A stretch of DNA of 60,307 bases, taken from assembly GCA_021851715.1 (NCBI GenBank), contig JAJZCR010000016.1, positions 1 to 60,307 of the forward strand. The letters run 5' to 3'. This document shows, one piece after another, positions 44,839-52,723 of the stretch (within the stretch, counting starts at the first letter, position 1; each line of letters opens with the position of its first letter). This DNA comes from Planctomycetota bacterium (GTDB lineage Bacteria; Planctomycetota; Phycisphaerae; WQYP01). The translations under genes and the position numbers were made by a program. Below the pieces are notes generated by a model, which saw only the letters and a program-made list of their open reading frames with translations, made no database searches and was not told where the DNA came from.

Positions 44839-46200
44839 TTATTTTTGCGCGATACCGGCTTTCACCACCGCCAGGGAGGCACGAGCTTTTTCAATGGTAG
44901 AGTCAATGTCCGCCGGCGTATGGACCAGGCTTACAAACCACGCTTCATATTGCGATGGGGGAAGCATGATCCCGGCATCCAGCATCTGCTTAAAAAACAC
45001 GGCATAAGCCTGCGTGTTGCAACTTAAAGCCTGGGCATAGTTGCCAATCTTTTGTCCCGAGGCCGCCCCCGCAGCACTGGCATGGCCGGGCAGGAAAAAC
45101 GGTGTGAGCATGCTGCCACGGCGCTGCACCGCCAACGGCACACCTGTTTCCGCAGCCGCGCTGACCAATCCTTCCTGCAATCGCCGGCCCAGGAATTCCA
45201 GTTGGCTATAGGCTTGCGGCGCCTGGAGCAGACGCAGCGTCGCCGCTCCCGCCGCCATGGACAATGGATTGCCGGAAAGCGTGCCGGCCTGATAGATCGG
45301 GCCTGCGGGAGAAATCTGATCCATCAAGGCCGGACGGGCCACGTACGCCCCCACCGGCAGACCGCCGCCGATAATTTTCCCCAGGCAGGTGATGTCGGGA
45401 TGGACCGCTTCCTGGCTTTGCACCCCGCCCCAAGCCACGCGAAAACCGGTCATGACCTCGTCAAATATCAAAAGCACCCCGTGCTGGTCGCACAGCCGGC
45501 GCAATTCCGCCAGGTAGCCGGGTTCCGGATTCACCACACCTATGTTGCCCATCACCGGTTCAATAATGATCGCGGCAATTTTTTCACCATGAAGGCTAAA
45601 TTGCTCCCGGGCCGCGGCCGGATCGTTAAAGCCCAGAAGCAGCGTATTTTCCACCACGCCGGCCGGAATGCCCGGACTGCTGGGGTTGCCGTGGGTGGTG
45701 GCTCCGCTGCCCGCCTGTACCAGCAGGGCATCCACATGGCCATGATAACCACCGGCAATTTTGACAATCAGTTGCCGGCCCGTTGCGCCGCGCGCCAGCC
45801 GAATGGCACTCATCACCGCCTCGGTGCCGCTATTGACAAACCGCACCTTGGAGTTGGTGCCCATGGCGTCGGATATCATTTGCGCCAGGTCCACTTCGCC
45901 GGGGGCGCAGCAACCGAAACTGGTGCCGCGGCTCATCTGCTTGGCCAGGGCCGCCCGCACGGCCGGATGAGCATGGCCGGCAGGAAGCGGGCCATAGCTC
46001 ATCACGAAGTCAATGTAGGAATTGCCATCCACATCGGTCAGATACGCTCCCTGGCCGGATTTGATAAACACCGGCTCAAGGCCCACGCTTTTGAAGGATC
46101 GCACCGGGGAAGATACACCTCCGGGCATCAGTTGCACAGCGCGCTCGAAAAACTGCTGGGATTTTTTATAACGATTATCGTTTTTTTTCTGACTGGCCAT
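44839..46200 (-). CDS. hemL: Glutamate-1-semialdehyde 2,1-aminomutase
   Basis: PLP enzyme giving 5-aminolevulinate in the C5 tetrapyrrole route. N-terminal SQQFFERAVQLMPGGVSSPVRSFKSVG is the GsaM signature, FVNSGTEAVMSAIRLARGATGR and GGYHGHVDALLVQAGSG lie around the substrate, LIFDEVMTGFR carries the PLP-binding Asp, and the PLP lysine is in CLGKIIGGGLPVGAY. 453 residues, slightly longer than the usual 430 because of an Ala/Gly loop near residues 375-395. ATG 46200 has no strong ribosome site. Its product is the substrate of HemB encoded at 12728. Confidence 0.95.
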   Translation of the reverse strand: MASQKKNDNRYKKSQQFFERAVQLMPGGVSSPVRSFKSVGLEPVFIKSGQGAYLTDVDGNSYIDFVMSYGPLPAGHAHPAVRAALAKQMSRGTSFGCCAPGEVDLAQMISDAMGTNSKVRFVNSGTEAVMSAIRLARGATGRQLIVKIAGGYHGHVDALLVQAGSGATTHGNPSSPGIPAGVVENTLLLGFNDPAAAREQFSLHGEKIAAIIIEPVMGNIGVVNPEPGYLAELRRLCDQHGVLLIFDEVMTGFRVAWGGVQSQEAVHPDITCLGKIIGGGLPVGAYVARPALMDQISPAGPIYQAGTLSGNPLSMAAGAATLRLLQAPQAYSQLEFLGRRLQEGLVSAAAETGVPLAVQRRGSMLTPFFLPGHASAAGAASGQKIGNYAQALSCNTQAYAVFFKQMLDAGIMLPPSQYEAWFVSLVHTPADIDSTIEKARASLAVVKAGIAQK

Positions 46201-46241
46201 AATCGGTAATTTAACCGAAGCAAGGTTTTTTCTCGACCCCC

Positions 46242-46407
46242 GTAGCCGGCCGGGGCCCTCCAGCCGTGGCGAGCATGAACGATGCGCTCGTTCATGGATT
46301 AAACCGGCGATCAACCAAAATGCCACAGACCGCACTTTCCGGCGATGTCCTCATCGCCGCGGCCTAAACAGAATCAGTGCCGCGGCGGGAGGGACCCCGC
46401 CGGCTAC
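46242..46407. repeat. Dispersed hairpin repeat, full-length copy (copy d)
   Basis: 166 bases bounded by inverted ends: GTAGCCGGCCGGGGCCCTCC at the left and, on the other strand, GTAGCCGGCGGGGTCCCTCC at the right. The right arm stem is GGCGGG/CCCGCC where copy c has GGCTGG/CCAGCC, a compensatory change. The right 68 bases match copy c in opposite orientation. The left arm stem carries one mismatch. Confidence 0.8.
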
Positions 46408-46458
46408 GATGTGTTCGCTGCGGTATGCACCAAGGTCGACAGCGGGGCTAAAACGAAA

Positions 46459-46494
46459 GCGGCCCGGGCAAAAGCCCGGGCCGCGGTTTTAGGT
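46459..46494 (-). terminator. Rho-independent terminator after the pseudopilin gene
   Basis: A perfect 11-bp stem GCGGCCCGGGC/GCCCGGGCCGC (46459-46469 and 46474-46484) with a four-base loop, located 24-60 bases past the pseudopilin stop on the minus strand. Reading in that direction the stem is followed by TTTCGTTTTAG, a partly interrupted U-run. On the plus strand the stem is followed by GGTTTTAGG, a shorter run. Confidence 0.75.
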
Positions 46495-46517
46495 TCTTAC
46501 GATTTCAGGTGTGGAAA

Positions 46518-47483
46518 TTACCAACTGCCGTTGTTAACATCGCGAACGGGAGCCATCCACACATCCCATGATTCCAAGGCACCGGCGGTCCAAGCGGTGA
46601 TGGCCTGGCTGAGACCAGGTTTACCGCAGGCCGAGGCACCATCGGTCGGTATGGCGGTGCTGATGTTGCTGTAACTGTAGATGGAATCGGAGTTTTCGCC
46701 CACGTAGGGGTTGTTTGCCCAAGTCACGTGGTCGTCGCCGAAGCCCACATTTTGGCCATCGCCGGCGTGATTGCCTGAATTAAAAATGTAGTCGCCGGCG
46801 GAATTGTTCAGCGGCAACAACGGATCACGGGCCAGCGTACCGCCGTTGGGGTCATCGGCCGGAGCCATATCCGCGGCCAACGGCAAATCGGAGGTGGTGT
46901 TATTCATCCACCAGCCACCGATGGTTCCGGTTCCGTAGCTCCACGGGAAATCAATGGAATAGCTTTCGCCGCCGCCAACGCCGGAGGTACTAACGGCGTT
47001 GTTGACCACGCCAAAGTTGGTTAAATACTGGCTGCTGGCATTGTACAACTGCGATGGCTGGGTGGCATAGGGATCGGATGGGCAGATGAAGCTTTTTACC
47101 GTCATCTGGCCATTGAGGGCCAACAGCCACATGGAAGCCAGCGGGGAGGCAGACTGATAGGTATTGGTGGAACTAAAAAGGTACTGGGCGGCCGCGCTAG
47201 GCGTCATATAGTTGGAACTGGTGCTGGTCAAACCTGGATTGTTGTTGTACGTTGCGGCCGTTGTTCCCATGACCGCTGGGAACATCTGGCTGTTGTCCTG
47301 GGCGTAGATGATCATGGATTGGATCAAACTACGAATGTTGACCGAGCATACCGCACGGTTGGCCAGTTCCCGGGCTTTGGCCAGGGCCGGCAGCAGGATT
47401 GCGATCAAGAGCGCGATGATCGATATGACCACGAGCAACTCGATCAGGGTAAACCCGCGATGATGTTTTAGACGATTCCGCAT
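46518..47483 (-). CDS. Type II-style pseudopilin with planctomycete H..DG C-terminus
   Basis: 321 residues. The prepilin peptidase site is [22 protein letters not shown] near the N-terminus with the conserved Glu at +5. After it the helix continues [34 protein letters not shown]. The C-terminal part has [19 protein letters not shown], a form of the H-x9-DG signature seen in very many planctomycete pseudopilins. Such proteins are thought to be exported and to sit on the envelope; their number per genome is large and function unclear. The stop is followed by a strong terminator, so it is monocistronic. Confidence 0.92.
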   Translation of the reverse strand: MRNRLKHHRGFTLIELLVVISIIALLIAILLPALAKARELANRAVCSVNIRSLIQSMIIYAQDNSQMFPAVMGTTAATYNNNPGLTSTSSNYMTPSAAAQYLFSSTNTYQSASPLASMWLLALNGQMTVKSFICPSDPYATQPSQLYNASSQYLTNFGVVNNAVSTSGVGGGESYSIDFPWSYGTGTIGGWWMNNTTSDLPLAADMAPADDPNGGTLARDPLLPLNNSAGDYIFNSGNHAGDGQNVGFGDDHVTWANNPYVGENSDSIYSYSNISTAIPTDGASACGKPGLSQAITAWTAGALESWDVWMAPVRDVNNGSW

Positions 47484-48086
47484 GGAACGTCCTCCTTATA
47501 AGAGTCACTATGTCCGGAACACCAGAGCCAGGCACTGGTTTTGCCGGCTGCACGACCTATTGGTCTGCCGTGCCGACGATTACGTATGGATGAGTCCGCA
47601 CCTTGCATGGGGCACAGGCCGCACGACCTGACAACGCCCCGGGCAGCGTACCCGGACATTCGTGCCACTGGGCAAAATTACGCTCGACTCTATCCCTGAT
47701 TTATAAATTATACAGCTTGGATGGCCATACTGTCAATCGCCCGCTGCAAGCCATAGTTCCCGCACGCCCACGGACCCGGATAAATGGGTTTTGTCCCATT
47801 ACCAAGGCCGCTACTCTACCCCATCGTAAAAATTATACCCGAAACATGACAGTATTGTCAAGAGGGTGGCAAAAACAGCGGTGGACGCTCTATTTGCATG
47901 TTATCGGACCATCGCCGCGGCCCAGACTGATCAATGCCGCTCGCCAACCGTGTTCCCGGACCAGCGCCCAGGGAAGCAATCCCATTTTTGAGTGTCTATT
48001 TAGTATGTTGGCCAAATTGCTATCGCCGGTTTACTGACTGCAAGTCTGTGCCAAAGTCGCGGTTTTTAGGTTAGAATTAAGCTTGG
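47484..48086. other. Divergent intergenic region with a repeat fragment
   Basis: About 600 bases between the pseudopilin start (minus) and the permease start (plus). An A/T-rich section around 47690-47730 and 47820-47850 may contain promoters. One fragment of the hairpin repeat lies at 47909-47938. No gene is recognisable. Confidence 0.5.
47909..47938 (+). repeat. Dispersed hairpin repeat, fragment (copy e)
   Basis: ATCGCCGCGGCCCAGACTGA followed by TCAATGCC is the same as copy c at 43513-43540, with 29 of 30 bases identical over the slightly longer window. Only the middle third of the repeat is preserved. Confidence 0.75.
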
Positions 48087-49052
48087 TTGTCGGGAAGCTT
48101 TGTGGAGCATGCCGCCCTGCTGCAATTTGGTCCGCATATTTCGCCCTTGCTTGGTTGGATGCTGGCTGCACTTGGCGTGCTGGTGGTGGGTATTGCCAAA
48201 TCCGGGTTCGGCGGAGGGCTGGGCATTGTGGGGGTGGTGATGTTTGCCCTGGCGTTTGGGGCCCAGCGCGGCAATGCCATTTTACTGCCCATCCTGGTGG
48301 CCAGCGATGTTTTTTCCGTGTATTACCACTGGGGCAGTTGGGATATGCACGTACTCAAGCGGCTGGCCCCCGGTACGCTGCTGGGCATTTTGATCGGCTC
48401 GGTGATTTTGCTTTCGGCGGTGCGCACCGTCACGACGGGCCCTTGGGCCGCGGACCCGGCGGGCACATCCGCCCGCGCGGCTGCCGGACCCGCGGGTACC
48501 GCTTCGGCGGCAAAGCCCGTGGTCGCTTCAGGAACATCGGACCGCCGGGAAAAGTCCATTCACGTACTGGACTTGATTACCGGCATTTTAAGTATTGCTT
48601 ACGTGCTGCTGGACCAGGTGCGGGCGCGGTGGGCGCCGCGCTGGCATCTCAAGGCGGATTATAAAAATGGCATGGTGGCGGGATTGGCGGTGGGAGTCAC
48701 CTCCACCCTGGCCAATGCCGCCGGGCCTATTTCCGCCATTTATCTGCTGGGCCAGGGGTTGGCGCGAACCACGTTTATCGGCACGACGGTGCTGTATTTT
48801 CTGGCCACCAATACGGTGAAACTTATTCCCTATTCGTTGATTCCGGGGCTGATAAACTGGCATTCGCTGCTTGTCGGGCTGTATTTTTTGCCGCTGGTGC
48901 CGGTGGGTACCGGCGTAGGCAAATGGATGTCGCATCGGATGGATGACCGCCGATTTCGCAACATCATGCTTTCCATCGTACTGGTAACCGGCATACAACT
49001 GTGCCTGGAAGCGATAACCGGAATATCACTCCTGCATTTACTGGGGTCATGA
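48087..49052 (+). CDS. TauE/SafE-family membrane permease
   Basis: Predicted exporter of sulphite or organosulphur anions with about eight helices. The N-terminal repeat shows LGVLVVGIAKSGFGGGLGIVGVVMFALAF and the second repeat MVAGLAVGVTSTLANAAGPISAIYLLGQGL, the paired signatures of the family. Between them is a cytoplasmic or periplasmic Ala/Pro/Gly-rich insertion of about 40 residues (around 112-152), unusual in length for this family. TTG at 48087 is the assumed start; GTG 48102 is possible. Substrate unproven. Convergent with the Met/His-rich lipoprotein gene, 34 bases between stops. Confidence 0.85.
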   Translation: MSGSFVEHAALLQFGPHISPLLGWMLAALGVLVVGIAKSGFGGGLGIVGVVMFALAFGAQRGNAILLPILVASDVFSVYYHWGSWDMHVLKRLAPGTLLGILIGSVILLSAVRTVTTGPWAADPAGTSARAAAGPAGTASAAKPVVASGTSDRREKSIHVLDLITGILSIAYVLLDQVRARWAPRWHLKADYKNGMVAGLAVGVTSTLANAAGPISAIYLLGQGLARTTFIGTTVLYFLATNTVKLIPYSLIPGLINWHSLLVGLYFLPLVPVGTGVGKWMSHRMDDRRFRNIMLSIVLVTGIQLCLEAITGISLLHLLGS

Positions 49053-49086
49053 TGGCGGCCACCGATCGCGGCACCCCGCGGGGTGG

Positions 49087-50142
49087 TTACATTGAGCCTT
49101 GCGATTGAATGGGTGCCGGCTTGGCCATCGGCTTGGTCCACTTTTTATGCCCTTTTTTGTTCCATTTTTTATGAAACTTCCAGCCGCCGCGGAAATGTCC
49201 GTGATGATGCGGCGTCATGAATTTTACAGGTTGGAGACATTCCAGCCGGCCCGTTTTGGCATTGAAGACAAACCGGTAAAGGCCGGGATGCAGGCCTATG
49301 GCCATGGCGGCCTGACGGGACATCATGATGCGGTGCATCATCATCATGCGACGCATCATCATACGGTGCATTTTCATCATGCGATGCATCATCTGTTGAT
49401 GGTTCATCGCGCGGTGGTGCATATTTTTGCGGCCCATCTTGCCGGCGTGGCGGCCATGCATCATGGACTTGCCGTGGTGCTTCCAGGCCATGGGACCCTG
49501 CATCGGGCCACCCATGAGCGGCATCATGGGTGCCATCATGGGCATGGCGGTTATGCCACGAACAGGAGGCGGTTCGGTCAGATGACCTTGGGCGTTAATG
49601 CCCAGCAGTTCCCAGCCATTGGCCAGGACAATGGAATTTTTGGAGTGGCCTAAGCCACCCTTAAGATCGGCCACGTAGGGGTGGCTGTAATCCGGCAGAT
49701 AAATTATTTGCAGGCAAAGGACGCGTTGCTGGGCCATCATCGGCATCTGTGGCGGCATGGGGTGGCCACCCATCCAGCGGTTCATCATCGGTCCATGCTT
49801 TTTCATGCGGTTAAGCTTGCCGTGGGGGCCGCGATTCGCAAAATGCCGGCCATGGAAAGGACCATGGCCGTGTTTCCAGCCTTTGCGCATGGCCATGGGG
49901 CCGCGGTGGCCAGACATTCCTTGCGGGTGCGGGCCGGTTCTCATGAGCATCATGGGCTGCGGGTGCATGGGCATTTGCGTAACCAGCAGGTAGGGCATGG
50001 GCTCAAAGAACCGCACACCGGAAATGGATGGATTATTGGCTTGGGCCACCGAGACCGGATGCACCTGCACAGTGCTGCACCCCCCCATCAGACCGCCGAA
50101 AATTGCAATAGACACCAAACCCAGAATTTTACGAAGCTGCAT
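49087..50142 (-). CDS. Met/His-rich putative lipoprotein
   Basis: 351 residues. N-terminal lipoprotein signal with lipobox LMGGC (Cys22). Most of the remainder is extraordinarily rich in Met, His, Gly, Pro and Lys: MHPQPMMLMRTGPHPQ, KKHGPMMNRWMGGHPMPP, a dense block around residues 236-285 with runs such as HRMMKMHRMMMRRMMMMHR, and a C-terminal HHHGHF and Lys/Trp repeat section. Two short ordered segments with normal composition lie between (QQRVLCLQIIYLPDYSHPYVADLKGG and ANGWELLGINAQGHL). Met and His clusters are typical Cu(I)/Cu(II)-binding features in periplasmic copper proteins, so a metal-buffering function is inferred. No family is recognised. A ribosome site AAGGAG lies upstream (CTCCTT at 50147-50152 on the plus strand). 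Confidence 0.75.
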   Translation of the reverse strand: MQLRKILGLVSIAIFGGLMGGCSTVQVHPVSVAQANNPSISGVRFFEPMPYLLVTQMPMHPQPMMLMRTGPHPQGMSGHRGPMAMRKGWKHGHGPFHGRHFANRGPHGKLNRMKKHGPMMNRWMGGHPMPPQMPMMAQQRVLCLQIIYLPDYSHPYVADLKGGLGHSKNSIVLANGWELLGINAQGHLTEPPPVRGITAMPMMAPMMPLMGGPMQGPMAWKHHGKSMMHGRHAGKMGRKNMHHRAMNHQQMMHRMMKMHRMMMRRMMMMHRIMMSRQAAMAIGLHPGLYRFVFNAKTGRLECLQPVKFMTPHHHGHFRGGWKFHKKWNKKGHKKWTKPMAKPAPIQSQGSM

Positions 50143-50306
50143 GATGGACTCCTTGTACCGAAAGAAACGCTCCGCCGGAGCGAGTCTGTCATATTAGTTT
50201 TACGCACCAAAACTCCGGTAGTTGCATCAAACCGGCGGATTTGTGAAAAAGTTGGGCCGGTCGTTTTGGGGCGGGGGCTCCTGCGCGGCAAGCCGGCAAG
50301 GCGCGT

Positions 50307-50470
50307 TTATCGAGCTATGCCCGGCGCGTGTGCCCATGCGTGGCCGTAACAGTTGTCGTCACCGACGGTGGGAAGCATGTCGATGCCTTCGCCTAATTCA
50401 TTCCACGCCTCAATAAAGACCATCGGCTGGTGCGGCGGCGGCAAGACACAGCCAGGCCGCCACGAGGGCT
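50307..50470 (-). pseudogene. C-terminal fragment of a GH99-like/WbsX-type protein
   Basis: The last 35-40 codons of a minus-strand frame read QPMVFIEAWNELGEGIDMLP then DDNCYGHAWAHA, matching the end of GH99-like or WbsX-type proteins, where a strand is followed by NAWNEWGEG and a tyrosine. Upstream of that the frame loses similarity within a few residues, and other frames show no continuation, so this is a 3' relic. Family recognition is from memory of the AWNEWGEG pattern. Confidence 0.5.
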
Positions 50471-50982
50471 GCTCCGCGGTGAGGGCGATTGGTGGAATCC
50501 ATAAACCATCTCCTTGAATTGAACGGGCCGGTACGTGCATTCCCAGGCCAACGAACGCATCGTGCGCTGCAGAACAACAACCTGATAGACAAGCGGCAAG
50601 GATGCTGCAAGAAAAAAAGCCAGGGCGGTTTTTGCCGGGTGCAGTTCGAAAAAGCTCTCATCAAAGAGCCGATCAAAGGTTCGCTTGCCGCCCCGTGGTC
50701 AGCAAAGTGTAATGGCGACCGTCGGGGGGTGCTGGACAGGCCCTTGGGAAGTATTCAGCAGAGCATCAGCCGAAAAAAGCTGAAACAATACCTTGAATGC
50801 GTAAGAAGTGGGGCGGATTTCGGCCACGCCGCGTCCCATCTTATTCCAGGTTGTGCCGGATTTGTTACTTAATAGGTTGATTTCTTATAAAGGTGGACAT
50901 TTCTATTGTGTGTTAACAGGTGGGCAACGATGGACCTTGACAATGCCGATGTTATGCTTAGTCTAATAAGACCTTGCTACTT

Positions 50983-51039
50983 TCCGCGGTAGCTCCGGTG
51001 GTAGAGTCCCGATAGCCATCGGGATTAACCGATGAGTTG
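50983..51039 (+). pseudogene. tRNA-Asn-like relic
   Basis: TCCGCGGTAGCTC is identical to the first 13 bases of the tRNA-Asn at 51071, GGTAGAG is shared after one extra base, and TTAACCGAT of the anticodon arm reappears. Between these an 11-base segment creates a perfect hairpin TCCCGAT-AGCC-ATCGGGA. There is no T arm or acceptor 3' half. It lies 88 bases upstream of the intact gene in the same orientation. Confidence 0.65.
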
Positions 51040-51070
51040 CGGGGCGAGCATGAAATGGAGCGGAACGTTT

Positions 51071-51142
51071 TCCGCGGTAGCTCAATGGTAGAGCAATCGG
51101 CTGTTAACCGATTTGTTGTAGGTTCGAGTCCTACCCGCGGAG
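51071..51142 (+). tRNA. tRNA-Asn (anticodon GTT)
   Basis: 72 bases. Acceptor stem TCCGCGG/CCGCGGA with discriminator G, D arm GCTC-AATGGTA-GAGC, anticodon arm ATCGG-CTGTTAA-CCGAT with GTT at 51103-51105, and T arm GTAGG-TTCGAGT-CCTAC. All pairs are Watson-Crick; no CCA is encoded. Seven T residues follow directly. The 3' end is covered on the other strand by the end of an integrase gene, which makes it the likely attachment site. Confidence 0.95.
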
Positions 51143-52416
51143 TTTTTTTGCCCAGGGTTAGAATCGTCCGAAATGTGTGTTTTTAGGCCGTTTTTGGCAT
51201 GAAAATGAACATTTCCTCTTCTGGCTTTCCTACTGTCAATTGTGCCGGTTTGTGCCTCAAAATGACTGGAAACGTCCCCTGTTTGTGAGACAATTTTGAG
51301 TGATGATGGTTGGCTTGTGGGTGGTGGAACTTGGTCCCACCGTGGCAGTTTGTTGATTTGTTCCGATAGAGACAGTTGGGATTCGTCCGTGTAAGTGGTG
51401 TTGGTCATACGCATGTCGCTGTGACGCATCAGACTCATTGCGGAACGTGGAGGCACGCCCGCCCGGGCCAGGTTGGTGCAGAATGTGTGGCGTAGGGCGT
51501 GAAAATCGACGCGGCGGCCTTGGGCGTCAATTTCGGCGATGTGGGCACGGGCCAAGTCCGCCCGGAACCACGGCATGCGTGGGATCAGGCGGTGGAAGAG
51601 CTGTCGGTTCGGTGGGTAAGCTGGTTTGATTATTTGGCGAAGGGCAGCGGCAAGATCATCGCGGAGGAAGATGGTTGCTGGGCTGGAATTCTTGGTGGTG
51701 CTGGCCCGAACTGTAATGTATGGTGGGGAAGTATCCAAGTGAACATCGCCGCATTGGAGCGCGGTTATTTCTCCTCGGCGCAATCCGGTCAATAGAGCCA
51801 GAAGATACACGGGGCGGTGTCGCTGGGAGGCAGCGAGCAGACGTCCCACCTCGTCGTCGGTGAGAGCCCGGCGCTTTCGGACTTCTCGTCCTCGTGTTTT
51901 CGCGAAGTCGACGGGTTTAAGTGGGTTTGCCAATATCTGGTTGTTGCGCTGCAGCCAGTTGAAGAAGCCGTTGGCGGTGCCCAGGTATTCGTTCATGGTC
52001 TTGGGCGCTATGTGCTGGCCGGTTCGCCACTGGATAAATGATTGCGGTGTTACGTCGGTGATGGTTGGCCAGGTGCACTCTTTAATCAAGCGGGTCATCC
52101 ACATACGGGTGTTCCGGATGTACTTGGGGGAGCGGCCTCGTGCGGTTAAGTCCTGAATAAAGTCCTGTACGTGGTCGTTAATTGGTCGCTGGGCACTGGC
52201 CTGTAAGGTCTTTGGAGGGAGTATCCCAGAGTGTTGATACTCGGCCTCGCGGATAATTTCGGCGAGCTTTTGGTCGGCGACGCGGCGGTCCGTGGTGTGT
52301 AGGCAGATTTGCTGCATTGTGACCATCCAGGGGAATTTATAGCGGGCCGAGTATTCGGGGCGGCTTCGCTTTTGGGATCGGCCTGTTCGTTTTGGAATAA
52401 ACACGTAGGCAATCAT
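51082..52416 (-). CDS. Tyrosine recombinase / integrase
   Basis: 444 residues. A SAM-like N-terminal domain (about 80-165: HVQDFIQDLTARGRSPKYIRNTRMWMTRLIK) is followed by the catalytic domain with Arg in LLTGLRRGEITALQ, HALRHTFCTNLARAG (His-x-x-Arg), LMRHSDMRMTNTTYTD (His/nucleophile Tyr). The final 19 codons (NSAGRTRTYNKSVNSRLLYH) are read from the complement of the tRNA-Asn gene, so the reading frame runs into the attachment site, common in elements that insert in tRNA genes. The gene overlaps the AlpA-like gene by four bases. Nothing else of phage type is near; a small genomic island or satellite is implied. Confidence 0.93.
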   Translation of the reverse strand: MIAYVFIPKRTGRSQKRSRPEYSARYKFPWMVTMQQICLHTTDRRVADQKLAEIIREAEYQHSGILPPKTLQASAQRPINDHVQDFIQDLTARGRSPKYIRNTRMWMTRLIKECTWPTITDVTPQSFIQWRTGQHIAPKTMNEYLGTANGFFNWLQRNNQILANPLKPVDFAKTRGREVRKRRALTDDEVGRLLAASQRHRPVYLLALLTGLRRGEITALQCGDVHLDTSPPYITVRASTTKNSSPATIFLRDDLAAALRQIIKPAYPPNRQLFHRLIPRMPWFRADLARAHIAEIDAQGRRVDFHALRHTFCTNLARAGVPPRSAMSLMRHSDMRMTNTTYTDESQLSLSEQINKLPRWDQVPPPTSQPSSLKIVSQTGDVSSHFEAQTGTIDSRKARRGNVHFHAKNGLKTHISDDSNPGQKNSAGRTRTYNKSVNSRLLYH

Positions 52417-52607
52417 TTTGTGCTCCTATTTTTGATGCGCTGCATAGCGTCGCGTATCTCGGATTCGGACCAGACGGCGGCGCGGCCATTGTGGTAAGGT
52501 GGGGGTAAGTCGTTACTGGCGACCCGGCGCCATACGGTGCGTGGTGCGATACCCATGAGTTCGACTACGCGGGTTATTCTGATAAATCGGTCTGGGTCTG
52601 CGTCCAT
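52413..52607 (-). CDS. AlpA-like helix-turn-helix regulator / excisionase
   Basis: 64 residues. RFIRITRVVELMGIAPRTVWRRVASNDLPPPYHNGRAAVWSESEIRDAMQ has the winged HTH pattern of AlpA and prophage regulators: a strand, two helices with recognition helix RTVWRRV, a wing (NGRAAVW) and a closing helix. Such small proteins regulate or act as excisionase for the neighbouring integrase. ATG 52607; the stop overlaps the integrase ATG (ATGA), so both are made from one transcript. Confidence 0.85.
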   Translation of the reverse strand: MDADPDRFIRITRVVELMGIAPRTVWRRVASNDLPPPYHNGRAAVWSESEIRDAMQRIKNRSTK

Positions 52608-52723
52608 TGGGCTTCCTTGTGTTAATTGGCGTGTTCCGCCGATGCCACAGGCAGTTGGGGGCTGTGGCCGTGTCATGCGAGTAGTATACAACCAAGCAAG
52701 ATGGAATTCAAGGCACACTATTT

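Larger units (their letters stand above)
46201..46517. other. Intergenic stretch with repeat and terminator
   Basis: 317 bases between hemL and the pseudopilin gene, both on the minus strand. It holds a full hairpin-repeat copy (46242-46407) and a terminator hairpin (46459-46484); the few remaining bases show nothing else. Confidence 0.7.
50143..51070. other. Gene-poor region before the tRNA
   Basis: About 930 bases without an intact gene. It holds a decayed glycoside-hydrolase-like fragment (50307-50470, minus strand) and a tRNA-like relic (50983-51039). The stretch 50471-50980 shows no recognisable protein on either strand. Confidence 0.6.

Noticed and set aside
49290..49400. CAT/ATG-rich tract as a possible CRISPR or tandem repeat
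   Set aside because: No regular repeat-spacer spacing; it is coding low complexity (Met/His).
49099..49653. His-rich plus-strand frame of 184 codons
   Set aside because: It is the complement of the Met/His-rich lipoprotein; CAT on one strand is ATG on the other. The minus-strand gene has the lipoprotein signal and ribosome site.
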